The notes: generated from the letters alone by a model not told the origin. Counted from the first letter of the stretch, positions 1-8,471 are shown. The stretch: 21,398 nt of DNA from JAPUME01 sp964605715 (GCA_964605715.1 CAZSDV010000039.1:1-21398), one strand, 5' to 3'. Numbers and translations are program-made.

Positions 1-283
1 CGTTCCCAGCGCTTTCATCGTTCCCAGCGCTTTCATCGTTCCCAGCGCTTTCATCGTTCCCAGCGCTTTCATCCCCTGCAACCTTAGTGACCTTATCTGC
101 TTGGGGACCTTTTTGACCCTGAACAACCTCAAACTCGATCAAGTCACCTTCCTGGAGTGTCTTGAACCCTTCACCATCGATGGCGGAATAGTGAACGAAA
201 ACGTCATCTCCGTCATCGCGACCAACAAAACCATAACCCTTGCGATTATTAAACCACCTCACTTTTCCTTGAATCCTGTCCAC
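1..283 (-). CDS. Cold-shock domain protein with DESAGN-repeat tail (3' end outside window)
   Basis: Single-stranded nucleic-acid-binding protein of the CspA family, expected to act in the cytoplasm as an RNA chaperone. Residues 1-70 form a complete cold-shock fold with the RNP1-type segment KGYGFVGRD, the RNP2-type segment DVFVHYSAI and the usual EGDLIEFEV and GPQADKV strands. The start is GTG at 281-283, chosen because AGGAGG lies six bases upstream and the family motif G-K-V-R-W-F-N follows at once. A normal Csp would end near residue 70. Here the frame continues through four exact copies of Asp-Glu-Ser-Ala-Gly-Asn (bases 2-73) and leaves the window, so the total copy number and the C-terminus are unknown. 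The domain call is secure; the role of the acidic, polar tail is unknown. Confidence 0.93.
   Translation of the reverse strand, partial: MDRIQGKVRWFNNRKGYGFVGRDDGDDVFVHYSAIDGEGFKTLQEGDLIEFEVVQGQKGPQADKVTKVAGDESAGNDESAGNDESAGNDESAGN
2..73. repeat. Four exact tandem copies of an 18-bp unit, in frame with the csp gene
   Basis: The unit GTTCCCAGCGCTTTCATC occurs at 2-19, 20-37, 38-55 and 56-73 without a mismatch, and base 1 fits a further copy. Read on the minus strand each unit encodes Asp-Glu-Ser-Ala-Gly-Asn, so gain or loss of units keeps the frame. Perfect identity, including third positions, points to recent expansion or slippage. The window starts inside the array, which may reflect an assembly break there. 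Confidence 0.95.
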
Positions 284-402
284 GAAGAACCTCCTATTCC
301 TTTCGGGCTAACCACCCAACTTCCTTTATCTGGATACCGCTTTAACCATACATCCAAATATCTAAGAAGCTCCCCCTGCCCACAAAACTTCCAACTTTCT
401 GG

Positions 403-437
403 AGAATTTATTGTACAAGGTCAAGATTTAGAGTCAA
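403..437 (-). promoter_or_regulatory. Predicted sigma70-type promoter of the cold-shock gene
   Basis: On the minus strand TTGACT (437-432) is followed after 16 bases by TACAAT (415-410), which puts the transcription start near 403. The transcript would carry about 120 untranslated bases before the GTG at 283. A long 5' leader is typical of cold-induced cspA-type mRNAs, whose leaders change structure with temperature. The match is by eye, with no mapping data. Confidence 0.55.
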
Positions 438-663
438 TAGATTATTGAAAGTTCATAACCAACGCCTCTAAGTTGCAAAAAATCGAAATTCATCTACTTG
501 CTCTACTAAACAATGATTTGGACCCGATCCCTTCTAAGAACAACGCGATTGGGCGCTTGCGGGAACCATTCCCTATCCCCAAGACACTACTTACCCTCAG
601 TAAAGAATTACATATTAGAAACCAAAGGTAATTCCAAAGAGGTAAGAAAGGCTTGAGTCCGAC
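438..663. other. Non-coding gap between rmuC and the csp promoter
   Basis: I see no credible gene here. The only structure noted is a short perfect inverted repeat, TTGAGTC/GACTCAA with a one-base centre at 653-667, overlapping the rmuC stop codon. It has no T-run and is too tight to be a convincing terminator. Confidence 0.5.
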
Positions 664-1818
664 TCAATTCTCTTCCTTGTTTGACGGCAAAATAAGCTGA
701 GATCCACCAGCTCCAGAAAGTTCACTTAATTGAGTCAATTGGCCCGAGAAATCCATAAGTCGGCGGTGTGCTTCATCGTAATTGGTACGAGCATGCTGGA
801 GCTGGGGTCCAATTTTACCAAAGCTATCCTGTATCTTCCCTAACTCCTTTTGAAGTTGCCCTAGGCCAGAAAGAATCTTCTTGGCATCCTCTTCCACCTT
901 GAGTCCTCGTAGACCCATAAGGATAACTTGAAAATAGGCAAAAAGCGTATTAGGGGAAACTGGGATCACACGTCGGGAGGTAGCGTATTCAAACAATCCC
1001 TTTTCATTACTTTTGGCCTCATCGCGAATAATAGCTTCATAGTAGACATTTTCTGCCGGCACATACATCAGTGCAAACTCATAAAAATTTTCTGTTGGCC
1101 GAATGTATTTACTGGCAATATCATCTACGTGTTTTTTAATATCTTTCCGGAAGCGGCGCTGCGCTTGTTGGGCCTCATCTTCCGAACCAGATCGCTTTGC
1201 TTCCACTGCTTTTGAGAAACTTTCCATAGGGAATTTTGAATCAATCGGGATACGTCCCTCACCAACATAAAGTACTGCATCAACTCGTTCACCGCTCTCA
1301 AAGGTGTATTGCGTTTCAAAGTGATTTTTTGGAAACATCTGAGACAATAACTCTCCAAGCAGATATTCCCCCAGGCCACCCCGAAACTGTGGAGCGCGGA
1401 GTAAATCTTGTAGGCCGGCAATGCTCTTGCCAACATGCAAGATTTGGCCAGTGGCTTCATCCATTTTCCCTAATCTCTCTCCTATTTCACCTAAAACTTT
1501 GGAGTTTTCTGCCATCCGCTGACCGACAGTGCTTGCCACATGTCCTCCACTCGACTGCACAGCTTGGGCATTTTCTGCAAGTCGCTTGCCTACGTTATCA
1601 TTCAGCTGGTGCAAGCGAACGTCCACCTCGCCTCTCAAGCCGTCAATTGAGGTCTGGATTTGATCACGCAAGTTCTTCATCTCTAGTTGGAGTAGCTGAA
1701 GTGAGCTTTCCGTCTCTTGTCCTGGTCGCCTCAACAAAAGCTTTTTAATAAAAGCGAAGACTGATCCTATAAATAGAGCTAGGACTACCCCAGTTATAAT
1801 AATTTCAAAAAGCGTCAT
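664..1818 (-). CDS. rmuC: RmuC-family DNA recombination protein
   Basis: RmuC proteins are predicted nucleases of the restriction-endonuclease fold that limit recombination between inverted repeats. This 384-residue protein has the family layout. An N-terminal membrane segment (about residues 4-28, followed by KK and RR) is followed by a long coiled-coil-like region (about 40-130, rich in Gln, Glu, Leu and Ala). The conserved RmuC core spans about 135-350 and includes FRGGLGEYLL, DAVLYVGEGRIPIDSKFP, ALMYVPAENVYYEAI and PVSPNTLFAYFQVI. The ATG at 1816-1818 has AGGTGGT upstream. It starts 38 bases after the helicase-nuclease gene ends, so the two are probably co-transcribed as a DNA-repair pair. 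Length is slightly below the usual 400-500 residues, with nothing missing from the core. Confidence 0.93.
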   Translation of the reverse strand: MTLFEIIITGVVLALFIGSVFAFIKKLLLRRPGQETESSLQLLQLEMKNLRDQIQTSIDGLRGEVDVRLHQLNDNVGKRLAENAQAVQSSGGHVASTVGQRMAENSKVLGEIGERLGKMDEATGQILHVGKSIAGLQDLLRAPQFRGGLGEYLLGELLSQMFPKNHFETQYTFESGERVDAVLYVGEGRIPIDSKFPMESFSKAVEAKRSGSEDEAQQAQRRFRKDIKKHVDDIASKYIRPTENFYEFALMYVPAENVYYEAIIRDEAKSNEKGLFEYATSRRVIPVSPNTLFAYFQVILMGLRGLKVEEDAKKILSGLGQLQKELGKIQDSFGKIGPQLQHARTNYDEAHRRLMDFSGQLTQLSELSGAGGSQLILPSNKEEN

Positions 1819-1856
1819 GTTTTAAACTCACCACCTATTAGATTGTCCAATCCAGC

Positions 1857-4772
1857 TCAAGGATTTTTCTCTTGAGCCGGACAAATCGCATGGTAGTCAC
1901 AGAATTTACAAGCATAACCCGGCTTTGGATCAAAACTTCTCATCCGGATCTCTTCTGCGACCTCGCGCAAAGTCTCCTGAGCCTTCTCTAAATCCTTATC
2001 TGTGCGAATTGCCGATACCGATTCATTGGAAGTGAGATTGTAAAACGTCAGGCGCTCCGGGTGGAGCTTCAATTCATGCCGTGCAGCCAACGCGTACAAC
2101 GACAACTGCAGGCTCTGCTCCGCTTTCTTTTGATCTTGTGGTGTGCCAGTCTTGTAATCCACCAGCTCAACTGCACCACCCTTCAAGGAGTTAATCTGGT
2201 CGATCCGACCTTCAAGGATGATGTCTCCTAAGTCCAAGCTGAATCGTTGTTCGAGTGCCAGGAGATCTATTTCCTGGTCTCTATGCTTATCGCAAAAACC
2301 GCGAAGCTGGTCGAGTCCCGCCTTTTTATAAGCCCCTTCTTGATAAGAATCTTGGAATCCTCCTTGTCGCCACTCTGATTCGTAAATCCTCGCCATCTCT
2401 CCAAAAGTAGGTATCTTACTTTTTCGTAATTCAAAGTAACGTTTGATGCAAACATGCATGATGCTTCCAAAAGTAAGTGCTGGATGAGGTCCGGTCGGTA
2501 CTTTCAGGTACCGCCCCAGCTTAAACTTCAAAGGACATGTCTTATAGATTCCTACAGCAGATGCTGAAAGGGATAATTTTTCCAATGTCGGCTGCGGGAA
2601 ATCCTCTGAGGCCAACCCAAAAACATCTGCATTGAAATAAGGTGACTTCCCAGCTTCCCTGACTAGAGTTGATTGAGGAGCAGCTAAGGAATCGGTCCGA
2701 GTTACATCATTCCCTGTTTTGTCGCCATGGGTAAGTTCAACAGGTGGTGCGTAAACCTGCTCTAGGTACTTCCCGGCAAGCAACCTGTCTGAGAGAATTT
2801 TTTCTACGAACCAGGAGGGCTTTCTGCGTGGCTTAGACATGCTAGAAATGTAGAGCCGCTCCTTTGCTCGGGTGAGGGCAACATAGAAGAGGCGCGTCTC
2901 CTCCTGCAAATGAAAGTCTCCGGGTGGTACAGGTCCCCTGACGAGTTCCGCAGGAAATTCAATTCTTGATTTCTCAAATCGGTGCGGAAATCTGCCCGCA
3001 GCGACACCGAGAACAAAAACAACAGGGAATTCCAATCCCTTTGCAGAATGAATCGTCATCAACTGAAGAGCCTGGGAAGGTTCAGCTGGCTCGGGAGCAT
3101 CAATCGTTCCTCCAGCCTGGCGGAAATAATCCAGATATTCCATGAATTCTGGAAGTTGTCGAGTTTCACTCTTTTCCTCCCACTCTTTCAAAAATTTAAA
3201 GAAAGCCTTGATATAGCGATATTCAGGCTGGTGAGGTAATAAGCGAAGGTGAAGTCGATCTACCAACCCCTCAACGAGTTCCGTTGCTGATTGCCTCTTA
3301 GCTCTGTGTTTGAATTCCCGTAATATTCCCTTGAGTTCAGACCAGCAAGATTGTTCTAATTCTGCTTTCCAAAGAGTATTTTCCTCTTTCTTGATCTCAG
3401 AAAAGAGCGATCGGCGACTCTTTTCTGCCCTGTAGCGGAGCTCAAGAGCCCAGTCCTTAGGCAAGCGCCATTTCGGCATGAGTAAAACTCGAATCAAGCT
3501 AACATTAGAATGAGGGCGCAGAATCACATCCAAGTACGCAAGGAGGTCACGCAACACAGTAGAGGAAAGGACTGAGAGCCCCCGAATCGAAAATGGCAGA
3601 TTACTCCGCCGCAATTGTTCCACCAATAGATCGCGATAGCTATGTGAACGATATAGAACCGCAATATCGCCTAGTAGCCTGCCTTGTCCTTTGAGGCGAC
3701 TAATTTCCCCTAAGATCCAGCTGGCTTCGGCATGATAATCGGGTGAGTTAACAAGAAACACTTTTGATCCCTCGATATGGGGTGTCTCCAGTGGTTTTTT
3801 CTGCGCGTACCGCGCCGCGCCATTCTGGGCAATCACGGCTTCAGCCACATGCAAAATTTTCTGCGTCGACCGGTAATTCATGAAAAGTGAAACTGTATGA
3901 TGCCCAGGGAAAAGCTCACCGAAAAGCTGAAAGCTCCCGTAGGAAGCACCTCGGAAGCGATAGATGGCCTGATCGTCGTCTCCAACCACCGTTACGTTAT
4001 ATGGAGGTAGTACAAGTCGCCGTAACAGTTCAATCTGTGCCAGATTGTTATCCTGAAACTCATCCACCAAAACGTAGCGAAACTTTTGCTGGTATTCAGC
4101 CAGTAATTCTGGCTCTTGCTCAAACAGATGAAGTGTTTCATTTATTAGGCTCCCAATACTTACTGAGTTTTCTCCCTGTAGCAACCTCCTTGAGTTGCGA
4201 AAAATCTCGGAAATTTCACTCAACCGACGGAGCTCCTCTTGCTGCAAGAGTTGCTCTGTTGAGTCGGAAGAAGACTCCCCTGAAAACCCCGCATTACGCG
4301 AAAGAACATAGGCCTCGAAGTCATCTGGCCCTACCAACTCATCTTGACAGCGGGAAAACAGGGCATTCAGATCGTGAAGGTAGGCGCCAGGATCTGGTAG
4401 CTTTTTATAAAATTCCAGCCCCAATTTTTCAATTCGCTGTCGCAGAAAAATCCAATGGTCCACCCTATCAAGAAGTTTTCGGTCAAAGTGTCTAGTCTTC
4501 AAGAGCTGGTAACAGAAAGCGTGAAAGGTAGAGATGTGCAACAATTCTCGAGTTTCAGGTAATGCAGCCTGGACACGCTGCTTCATTTCTCGTGCAGCCC
4601 TATCGGTGAAAGTCAAAGCAAGAAGTTTACTGGGTTCTACTCCTTGACGGATCAGGAAGCGAAATCGCTCGGTGATGACAGTGGTCTTGCCGCTTCCGGC
4701 ACCGGCCACTACCAGCAACGGGCCTTCGCCATGCTGGACGGCCTCGAGTTGAGCGGAATTAAGCTTCTGCAT
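1857..4772 (-). CDS. UvrD/AddB-like DNA helicase fused to an Fe-S PD-(D/E)XK nuclease
   Basis: Superfamily 1A helicase with a C-terminal RecB-type nuclease, expected to process double-strand breaks before RecA loading. In 971 residues it shows the Q-motif, Walker A (AGAGSGKTT, 23-31), TFTDRAAREM (motif Ia), Walker B DEFQD (237-241), GDDDQAIYRFRGA (264-276), NYRS (299-302), MTIHSAKGLEF and FYVALTRAKERLY. The nuclease has H773, D858 (GRID), D872 and K874 (VDYKTG) and QLSLYAL. Cys746 with Cys955, Cys958 and Cys964 gives C-(n)-CxxC-x5-C, the pattern of the AddB iron-sulfur staple. All catalytic residues are present, so it should be active as both motor and nuclease. It is shorter than AddA or AddB and has no partner gene in the window. 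The start is ATG 4770-4772; no strong ribosome site is close to it. Confidence 0.92.
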   Translation of the reverse strand: MQKLNSAQLEAVQHGEGPLLVVAGAGSGKTTVITERFRFLIRQGVEPSKLLALTFTDRAAREMKQRVQAALPETRELLHISTFHAFCYQLLKTRHFDRKLLDRVDHWIFLRQRIEKLGLEFYKKLPDPGAYLHDLNALFSRCQDELVGPDDFEAYVLSRNAGFSGESSSDSTEQLLQQEELRRLSEISEIFRNSRRLLQGENSVSIGSLINETLHLFEQEPELLAEYQQKFRYVLVDEFQDNNLAQIELLRRLVLPPYNVTVVGDDDQAIYRFRGASYGSFQLFGELFPGHHTVSLFMNYRSTQKILHVAEAVIAQNGAARYAQKKPLETPHIEGSKVFLVNSPDYHAEASWILGEISRLKGQGRLLGDIAVLYRSHSYRDLLVEQLRRSNLPFSIRGLSVLSSTVLRDLLAYLDVILRPHSNVSLIRVLLMPKWRLPKDWALELRYRAEKSRRSLFSEIKKEENTLWKAELEQSCWSELKGILREFKHRAKRQSATELVEGLVDRLHLRLLPHQPEYRYIKAFFKFLKEWEEKSETRQLPEFMEYLDYFRQAGGTIDAPEPAEPSQALQLMTIHSAKGLEFPVVFVLGVAAGRFPHRFEKSRIEFPAELVRGPVPPGDFHLQEETRLFYVALTRAKERLYISSMSKPRRKPSWFVEKILSDRLLAGKYLEQVYAPPVELTHGDKTGNDVTRTDSLAAPQSTLVREAGKSPYFNADVFGLASEDFPQPTLEKLSLSASAVGIYKTCPLKFKLGRYLKVPTGPHPALTFGSIMHVCIKRYFELRKSKIPTFGEMARIYESEWRQGGFQDSYQEGAYKKAGLDQLRGFCDKHRDQEIDLLALEQRFSLDLGDIILEGRIDQINSLKGGAVELVDYKTGTPQDQKKAEQSLQLSLYALAARHELKLHPERLTFYNLTSNESVSAIRTDKDLEKAQETLREVAEEIRMRSFDPKPGYACKFCDYHAICPAQEKNP

Positions 4773-4866
4773 GCAACTTGATTATTCTGCTAACTTCCTC
4801 TTCCCGCAAGCTATTTTGTGGAGTTTACCAAAGTCCTTGTAGTCATGATTAAGGATAGCGGATTTC

Positions 4867-4896
4867 TTGACTCGCTGGAATCCCAATGCCTATAAT
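4867..4896 (+). promoter_or_regulatory. Predicted sigma70-type promoter of the thiolase-recA run
   Basis: TTGACT (4867-4872) and TATAAT (4891-4896) are separated by 18 bases. A start near 4903 leaves a short leader with GGAGAG (4912-4917) before ATG 4921. This also shows that the longer reading frame opening with TTG at 4867 starts in the -35 box and is not the real start. The sequence from 4773 to 4866 is the divergent upstream region of the helicase gene; I could not pick a clear promoter for that side. Confidence 0.7.
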
Positions 4897-4920
4897 CACT
4901 TGGATATACATGGAGAGAAA

Positions 4921-6102
4921 ATGCAAAGTCCGGTAATCCTGAGCGCTCTGCGTACAGCTATCGGCAAGTTCAACGGGATCCTTGCTCCTCTGTCAGCGAT
5001 AGAACTGGGTAGCGTTGTAGTCCGTGAAGTTGTTTCTCAGGCAGGGCTTGAAGGTTCCCACGTTGACGAGGTAATCATGGGAAATGTTATCTCGGCAGGA
5101 CTAGGACAAAATCCTGCCAGGCAGGTGGCCCTCAAAGGCGGACTTGGAAACCACGCCGGTGCCATGACAATTAACAAAGTTTGTGGCTCTGGGCTTAAGG
5201 CAGTAGCTCTGGCTGCACAGGCAGTAGCTATTGGTGACTCCGGTACCGTTGTTGCTGGTGGCATGGAGTCAATGACAAATTGCCCATTCCTGCTACCCCA
5301 GCTCCGACGAGGCAAGCGCCTAGGGCACACAAAAATGCTCGACTCGGTAGTCCAAGACGGACTTTGGGATGTCTATGAAGATTGTCACATGGGTATGACC
5401 GCAGAGCTAGTAGCCGAAAAATACGGCATCTCAAGGGAGGCGCAGGACACCTATGCGCTAGAAAGTCACCGGAGAGCAGTGAACACCACTAAGAAGCTTG
5501 GCTTCAAGAATGAAATCGTTGCCCTCTCAGTACCTTGCAGACAAAGCGAGCCCGTAATCTTTAAACACGATGAAGGCCCACGTGAGGACACCTCTCTTGA
5601 AAAACTCGGAAAACTGAGACCGGCCTTCAAAGCCAATGGCACGGTAACGGCAGGAAATGCCCCTGGTACAAATGATGGCGCGGCAGCGCTGGTTGTCACC
5701 TCATCCAAACAGGCCAAGATGTGGGGTAAGAAACCGCTGGCAAGGATTGTGGGACACGCTACAAGCGGAACCGAGCCTCGTTGGGTAATGATGGCCCCGG
5801 TGACAGCAGTAAAAAAACTGCTAAAGAAGATAGGCTGGAAACTTGAAGAGTTAGACCTAATTGAGCTGAACGAGGCGTTTGCCGTACAGGCAATTGCTGT
5901 AATAAAAGAACTAGGACTTAACCCTGCAAAAACTAATATTAATGGTGGCGCGGTAGCCCTGGGTCACCCCATTGGAGCCTCTGGAGCTCGCATCCTGGTT
6001 ACGTTACTTCATGCTCTTGAACAAAGAAATCTTTATCGTGGCATTGCCGTCCTTTGTCTGGGCGGAGGAAACGCCGTTGCACTGGCCATCGAAAGAGAAT
6101 AG
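4921..6102 (+). CDS. Acetyl-CoA C-acetyltransferase (thiolase II)
   Basis: Thiolase that condenses two acetyl-CoA to acetoacetyl-CoA, or the reverse in fatty-acid and ketone breakdown. With ATG 4921 it has 393 residues, the usual length, and begins at the conserved strand SPVILSALRTAIGKFNG. The nucleophile is Cys88 (NKVCGSGLKA). The catalytic pair is His349 (GHPIGASGAR) and Cys379 (VLCLGGGNAV), and the GMESMT and NEAFAVQ motifs are present. GGAGAG sits four bases before the start and a TTGACT/TATAAT promoter lies just upstream; an in-frame TTG at 4867 falls in that promoter and is rejected. It is the first gene of a run with recA, although the 106-base gap may contain a separate recA promoter. 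Specific AtoB- or PhaA-type roles cannot be told apart here. Confidence 0.93.
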   Translation: MQSPVILSALRTAIGKFNGILAPLSAIELGSVVVREVVSQAGLEGSHVDEVIMGNVISAGLGQNPARQVALKGGLGNHAGAMTINKVCGSGLKAVALAAQAVAIGDSGTVVAGGMESMTNCPFLLPQLRRGKRLGHTKMLDSVVQDGLWDVYEDCHMGMTAELVAEKYGISREAQDTYALESHRRAVNTTKKLGFKNEIVALSVPCRQSEPVIFKHDEGPREDTSLEKLGKLRPAFKANGTVTAGNAPGTNDGAAALVVTSSKQAKMWGKKPLARIVGHATSGTEPRWVMMAPVTAVKKLLKKIGWKLEELDLIELNEAFAVQAIAVIKELGLNPAKTNINGGAVALGHPIGASGARILVTLLHALEQRNLYRGIAVLCLGGGNAVALAIERE

Positions 6103-6208
6103 CAGCTATAATGGAGCGTTCTCCGGAGGCAACGGCAAGCCAGCCATCTCAAATCAACAAGACCTCTGATTAGAAGTGTCTTCACCCGTAAAAAACTAGG
6201 AGTACAAA

Positions 6209-7276
6209 ATGGCAGAGGAAAAAAACGAGAAAGCGCGATTACTAGACCTGGCCTTATTGCAACTGGAAAAACAGTTTGGCAAAGGAACCATAATGCGACT
6301 GGGTTCCGAACACGCCTCGGTCCAAGTGGAAGTTATCCCTACCGGTTCAATTGGGTTGGACTGGGCTCTCGGTGTCGGAGGGGTGCCGCGGGGCCGTGTG
6401 GTTGAGATTTTTGGTCCAGAGTCTGGCGGCAAGACAACGCTAGCACTCCACATCATCGCGGAAGCACAGCGACAAGGCGGAATGGTGGCCTTTATAGACG
6501 CCGAGCATGCCTTGGACTCCTCCTACGCAAAGAAGCTTGGTGTGAACATAGACGACCTGCTAGTCTCCCAACCAGATAATGGCGAGCAGGCTCTGGAGAT
6601 TGTTGAATCCTTGGTCCGATCCAATGCGATTGATGCTTTAGTTGTGGACTCAGTGGCAGCGCTCGTTCCGAAGGCAGAACTGGAAGGGGAAATGGGTGAT
6701 TCTTTACCTGGCTTGCAAGCACGTCTGATGTCTCAGGCAATGCGAAAGCTAACTGGATTCGTGGCCAAATCGAATACCTGCATCATTTTTATCAATCAGA
6801 TTCGCCTGAAGATTGGGATCATGTTTGGCAATCCGGAAACCACCACAGGAGGGCGTGCACTGAAATTCTACTCCTCAGTGCGGCTCGATGTTCGTCGAAT
6901 CGGCTCCATTAAAGAAGGTGACAAGATAATCGGAAACCGCACACGAGTCAAAGTGGTCAAGAACAAGCTAGCTGCCCCCTTCCGGCAGACTGAGTTTGAC
7001 CTGATTTACGGAGTAGGGATTTCAAGGGAAGGTGAACTATTGGAACTGGGCGTTGATAAGCAGCTGGTTGAAAAATCAGGTGCATGGTTTTCCTATGGCG
7101 GCACTCGCATTGGCCAGGGCCGCGAGAACTCTAAGGAATTTTTAAGACAAAATTCTGACATTTGCAGAAAATTGGAATCAGAGGTTCGAGCTGCAGTTAG
7201 AGTGGAGGAAAGTAAGGCAAGTACTCCCACTCCTAATCAGCCTTCTGCGGTGCCTAGCAAGTCCTCTCCCAAATGA
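6209..7276 (+). CDS. recA: Recombinase RecA
   Basis: ATP-dependent strand-exchange protein for homologous recombination and SOS co-protease activity. The 355 residues align throughout with the family: FGKGTIMRLG, Walker A GPESGGKTT (69-77), FIDAEHALD, the VDSVAALVPKAE Walker B region, loop L1 (GEMGDSLPGLQARLMSQAMRK), IIFINQIRLKIGIMFGNPETTTGG (L2), then the C-terminal domain and a Pro/Ser/Lys-rich tail. Walker A carries Gly where the common form is GPESSGKTT; Lys and Thr are intact. AGGAG lies just before ATG 6209. The upstream gap (6103-6208) has an isolated TATAAT at 6107-6112, but I found no matching -35 and no recognisable LexA box, so SOS control cannot be claimed. A transpeptidase gene follows after 22 bases. 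Confidence 0.98.
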   Translation: MAEEKNEKARLLDLALLQLEKQFGKGTIMRLGSEHASVQVEVIPTGSIGLDWALGVGGVPRGRVVEIFGPESGGKTTLALHIIAEAQRQGGMVAFIDAEHALDSSYAKKLGVNIDDLLVSQPDNGEQALEIVESLVRSNAIDALVVDSVAALVPKAELEGEMGDSLPGLQARLMSQAMRKLTGFVAKSNTCIIFINQIRLKIGIMFGNPETTTGGRALKFYSSVRLDVRRIGSIKEGDKIIGNRTRVKVVKNKLAAPFRQTEFDLIYGVGISREGELLELGVDKQLVEKSGAWFSYGGTRIGQGRENSKEFLRQNSDICRKLESEVRAAVRVEESKASTPTPNQPSAVPSKSSPK

Positions 7277-7298
7277 TTTAAGAGGAAATCAACCACCA

Positions 7299-8471
7299 TT
7301 GATTCATAAATCCTTATGTTTACTCCTCACAGCATGGCTCCTCCTTATCGCGCTCCCAAAATCCGCGCGAAGCATCGAAACTAACAAATCCTCCAGTTCT
7401 AAGAGCTTGGTAAAAAAAGTAGGCTGGCATCCTTTCCATCAGAACACAAGACGGAGGAATAGACCTAATCGTGTCCACCTCGATCCTACTGAAGGTGATG
7501 ACATTCGTGGTGAAGACCTTGAAGTAAGGAAAATTGCAGTGGACGCTCTTGGAAAGCAAAACGGGTTAATAGTTATTGTCAACCCCACAAACGGGCGCAT
7601 CCTCACAATTGTAAATCAAAGGCTTGCGCTCTCAACTGGATTTCAGCCTTGCTCAACTTTCAAGCCCGCAGTTGCTTTAGCCGCTCTTAAGGAAGGCATT
7701 GTCACCGAAAACACTAAGATCCGCGTTAATCGCCGTACCTACATGACAATGACTAAGGCCATCGCCGTTTCGAACAACCGTTTCTTCGCCACTCTGGGCA
7801 GGAGGCTAAAGTTTTCGCGGGTTCGAGAGTATGCCATGCGTTGGGGCTTTGGACAAAAGGCTGGCTGGAAGATTGAAGGTGAAGACCCGGGGACTTTTCC
7901 TGACCAACCTCCTCGCCGCGGGGTTGGGTATCTATCCAGTCACGGTGCAGGAATTAAGGCTACAGCACTGCAGATGGCTGCCTTTGTCTCCGCCCTAGCT
8001 AACGGAGGAAAGCTCTATTACCTACAGTATCCACGCACGACGGAAGAAATCCTTAGCTTCTATCCACGACTCAAGCGGAAACTGATGATCTTAAAATATC
8101 TTCCGGAAATTAGGGATGCAATGGCAGCCACCGTCCTTTATGGGACTGGCTCCATCGCCTATGACCACGACCACACGATTTACGGAAAAACGGGAACTTG
8201 TAGCGAAAAACGAATTCGGTTGGGTTGGTTTGTCTCTCATGCAGATTCGCAAAATCCAAAATATGTAGTAATTGTCCTGCTACGCGGGAACAGAAGAATT
8301 AGAGGGGTAAACGATGGTCCGAGCGCTGCACGCATCGCCGGACAAGTCTACCTGAACCTGAATCATGACCAGAGTATCCCTTCTCCTTTTGTGGGGCTTT
8401 CCTTGCGACGCAACCCCCACAAGGTCAGACATGTGCCGGGAAGAAACCCAGAATGGGATAGTAATCCTTGA
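7299..8471 (+). CDS. Secreted penicillin-binding-type transpeptidase domain protein
   Basis: Serine acyl-enzyme of the penicillin-binding/class D beta-lactamase fold, probably acting on peptidoglycan outside the membrane. The active-site motifs are in order: S119-T-F-K122 (SxxK), S158-N-N160 (SxN) and K297-T-G-T300 (KTG). GTGSIAYD and the YGKTGT strand context also fit. The N-terminus (MIHK, then hydrophobic 5-20, then PKSARS) looks like a signal peptide, followed by a Ser/Lys/Arg-rich linker to about residue 70. The start is TTG 7299 with AGAGGA upstream at a long spacing; no in-frame ATG precedes the domain. At 390 residues it lacks the glycosyltransferase and dimerisation domains of large PBPs. 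It could be a small PBP or a class D beta-lactamase-like protein. It is tightly linked to recA, 22 bases apart. Confidence 0.82.
   Translation: MIHKSLCLLLTAWLLLIALPKSARSIETNKSSSSKSLVKKVGWHPFHQNTRRRNRPNRVHLDPTEGDDIRGEDLEVRKIAVDALGKQNGLIVIVNPTNGRILTIVNQRLALSTGFQPCSTFKPAVALAALKEGIVTENTKIRVNRRTYMTMTKAIAVSNNRFFATLGRRLKFSRVREYAMRWGFGQKAGWKIEGEDPGTFPDQPPRRGVGYLSSHGAGIKATALQMAAFVSALANGGKLYYLQYPRTTEEILSFYPRLKRKLMILKYLPEIRDAMAATVLYGTGSIAYDHDHTIYGKTGTCSEKRIRLGWFVSHADSQNPKYVVIVLLRGNRRIRGVNDGPSAARIAGQVYLNLNHDQSIPSPFVGLSLRRNPHKVRHVPGRNPEWDSNP

Noticed and set aside
1..73. CRISPR-like array of short repeats
   Set aside because: The units are contiguous with no spacers and are in frame with the cold-shock gene, so this is a coding tandem repeat.
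101..448. Plus-strand 115-residue frame over the cold-shock gene
   Set aside because: It is the antisense of a clear Csp domain and of its leader; the composition is not protein-like.
4867..4920. Longer N-terminus for the thiolase from TTG 4867
   Set aside because: The extension coincides with a -35/-10 promoter pair, and the family length and ribosome site fit ATG 4921.
6103..6208. LexA/SOS box upstream of recA
   Set aside because: I looked for paired half-sites of the E. coli type (CTG..CAG) and the Gram-positive type (GAAC..GTTC) and saw none convincing; other lineage-specific boxes cannot be excluded.
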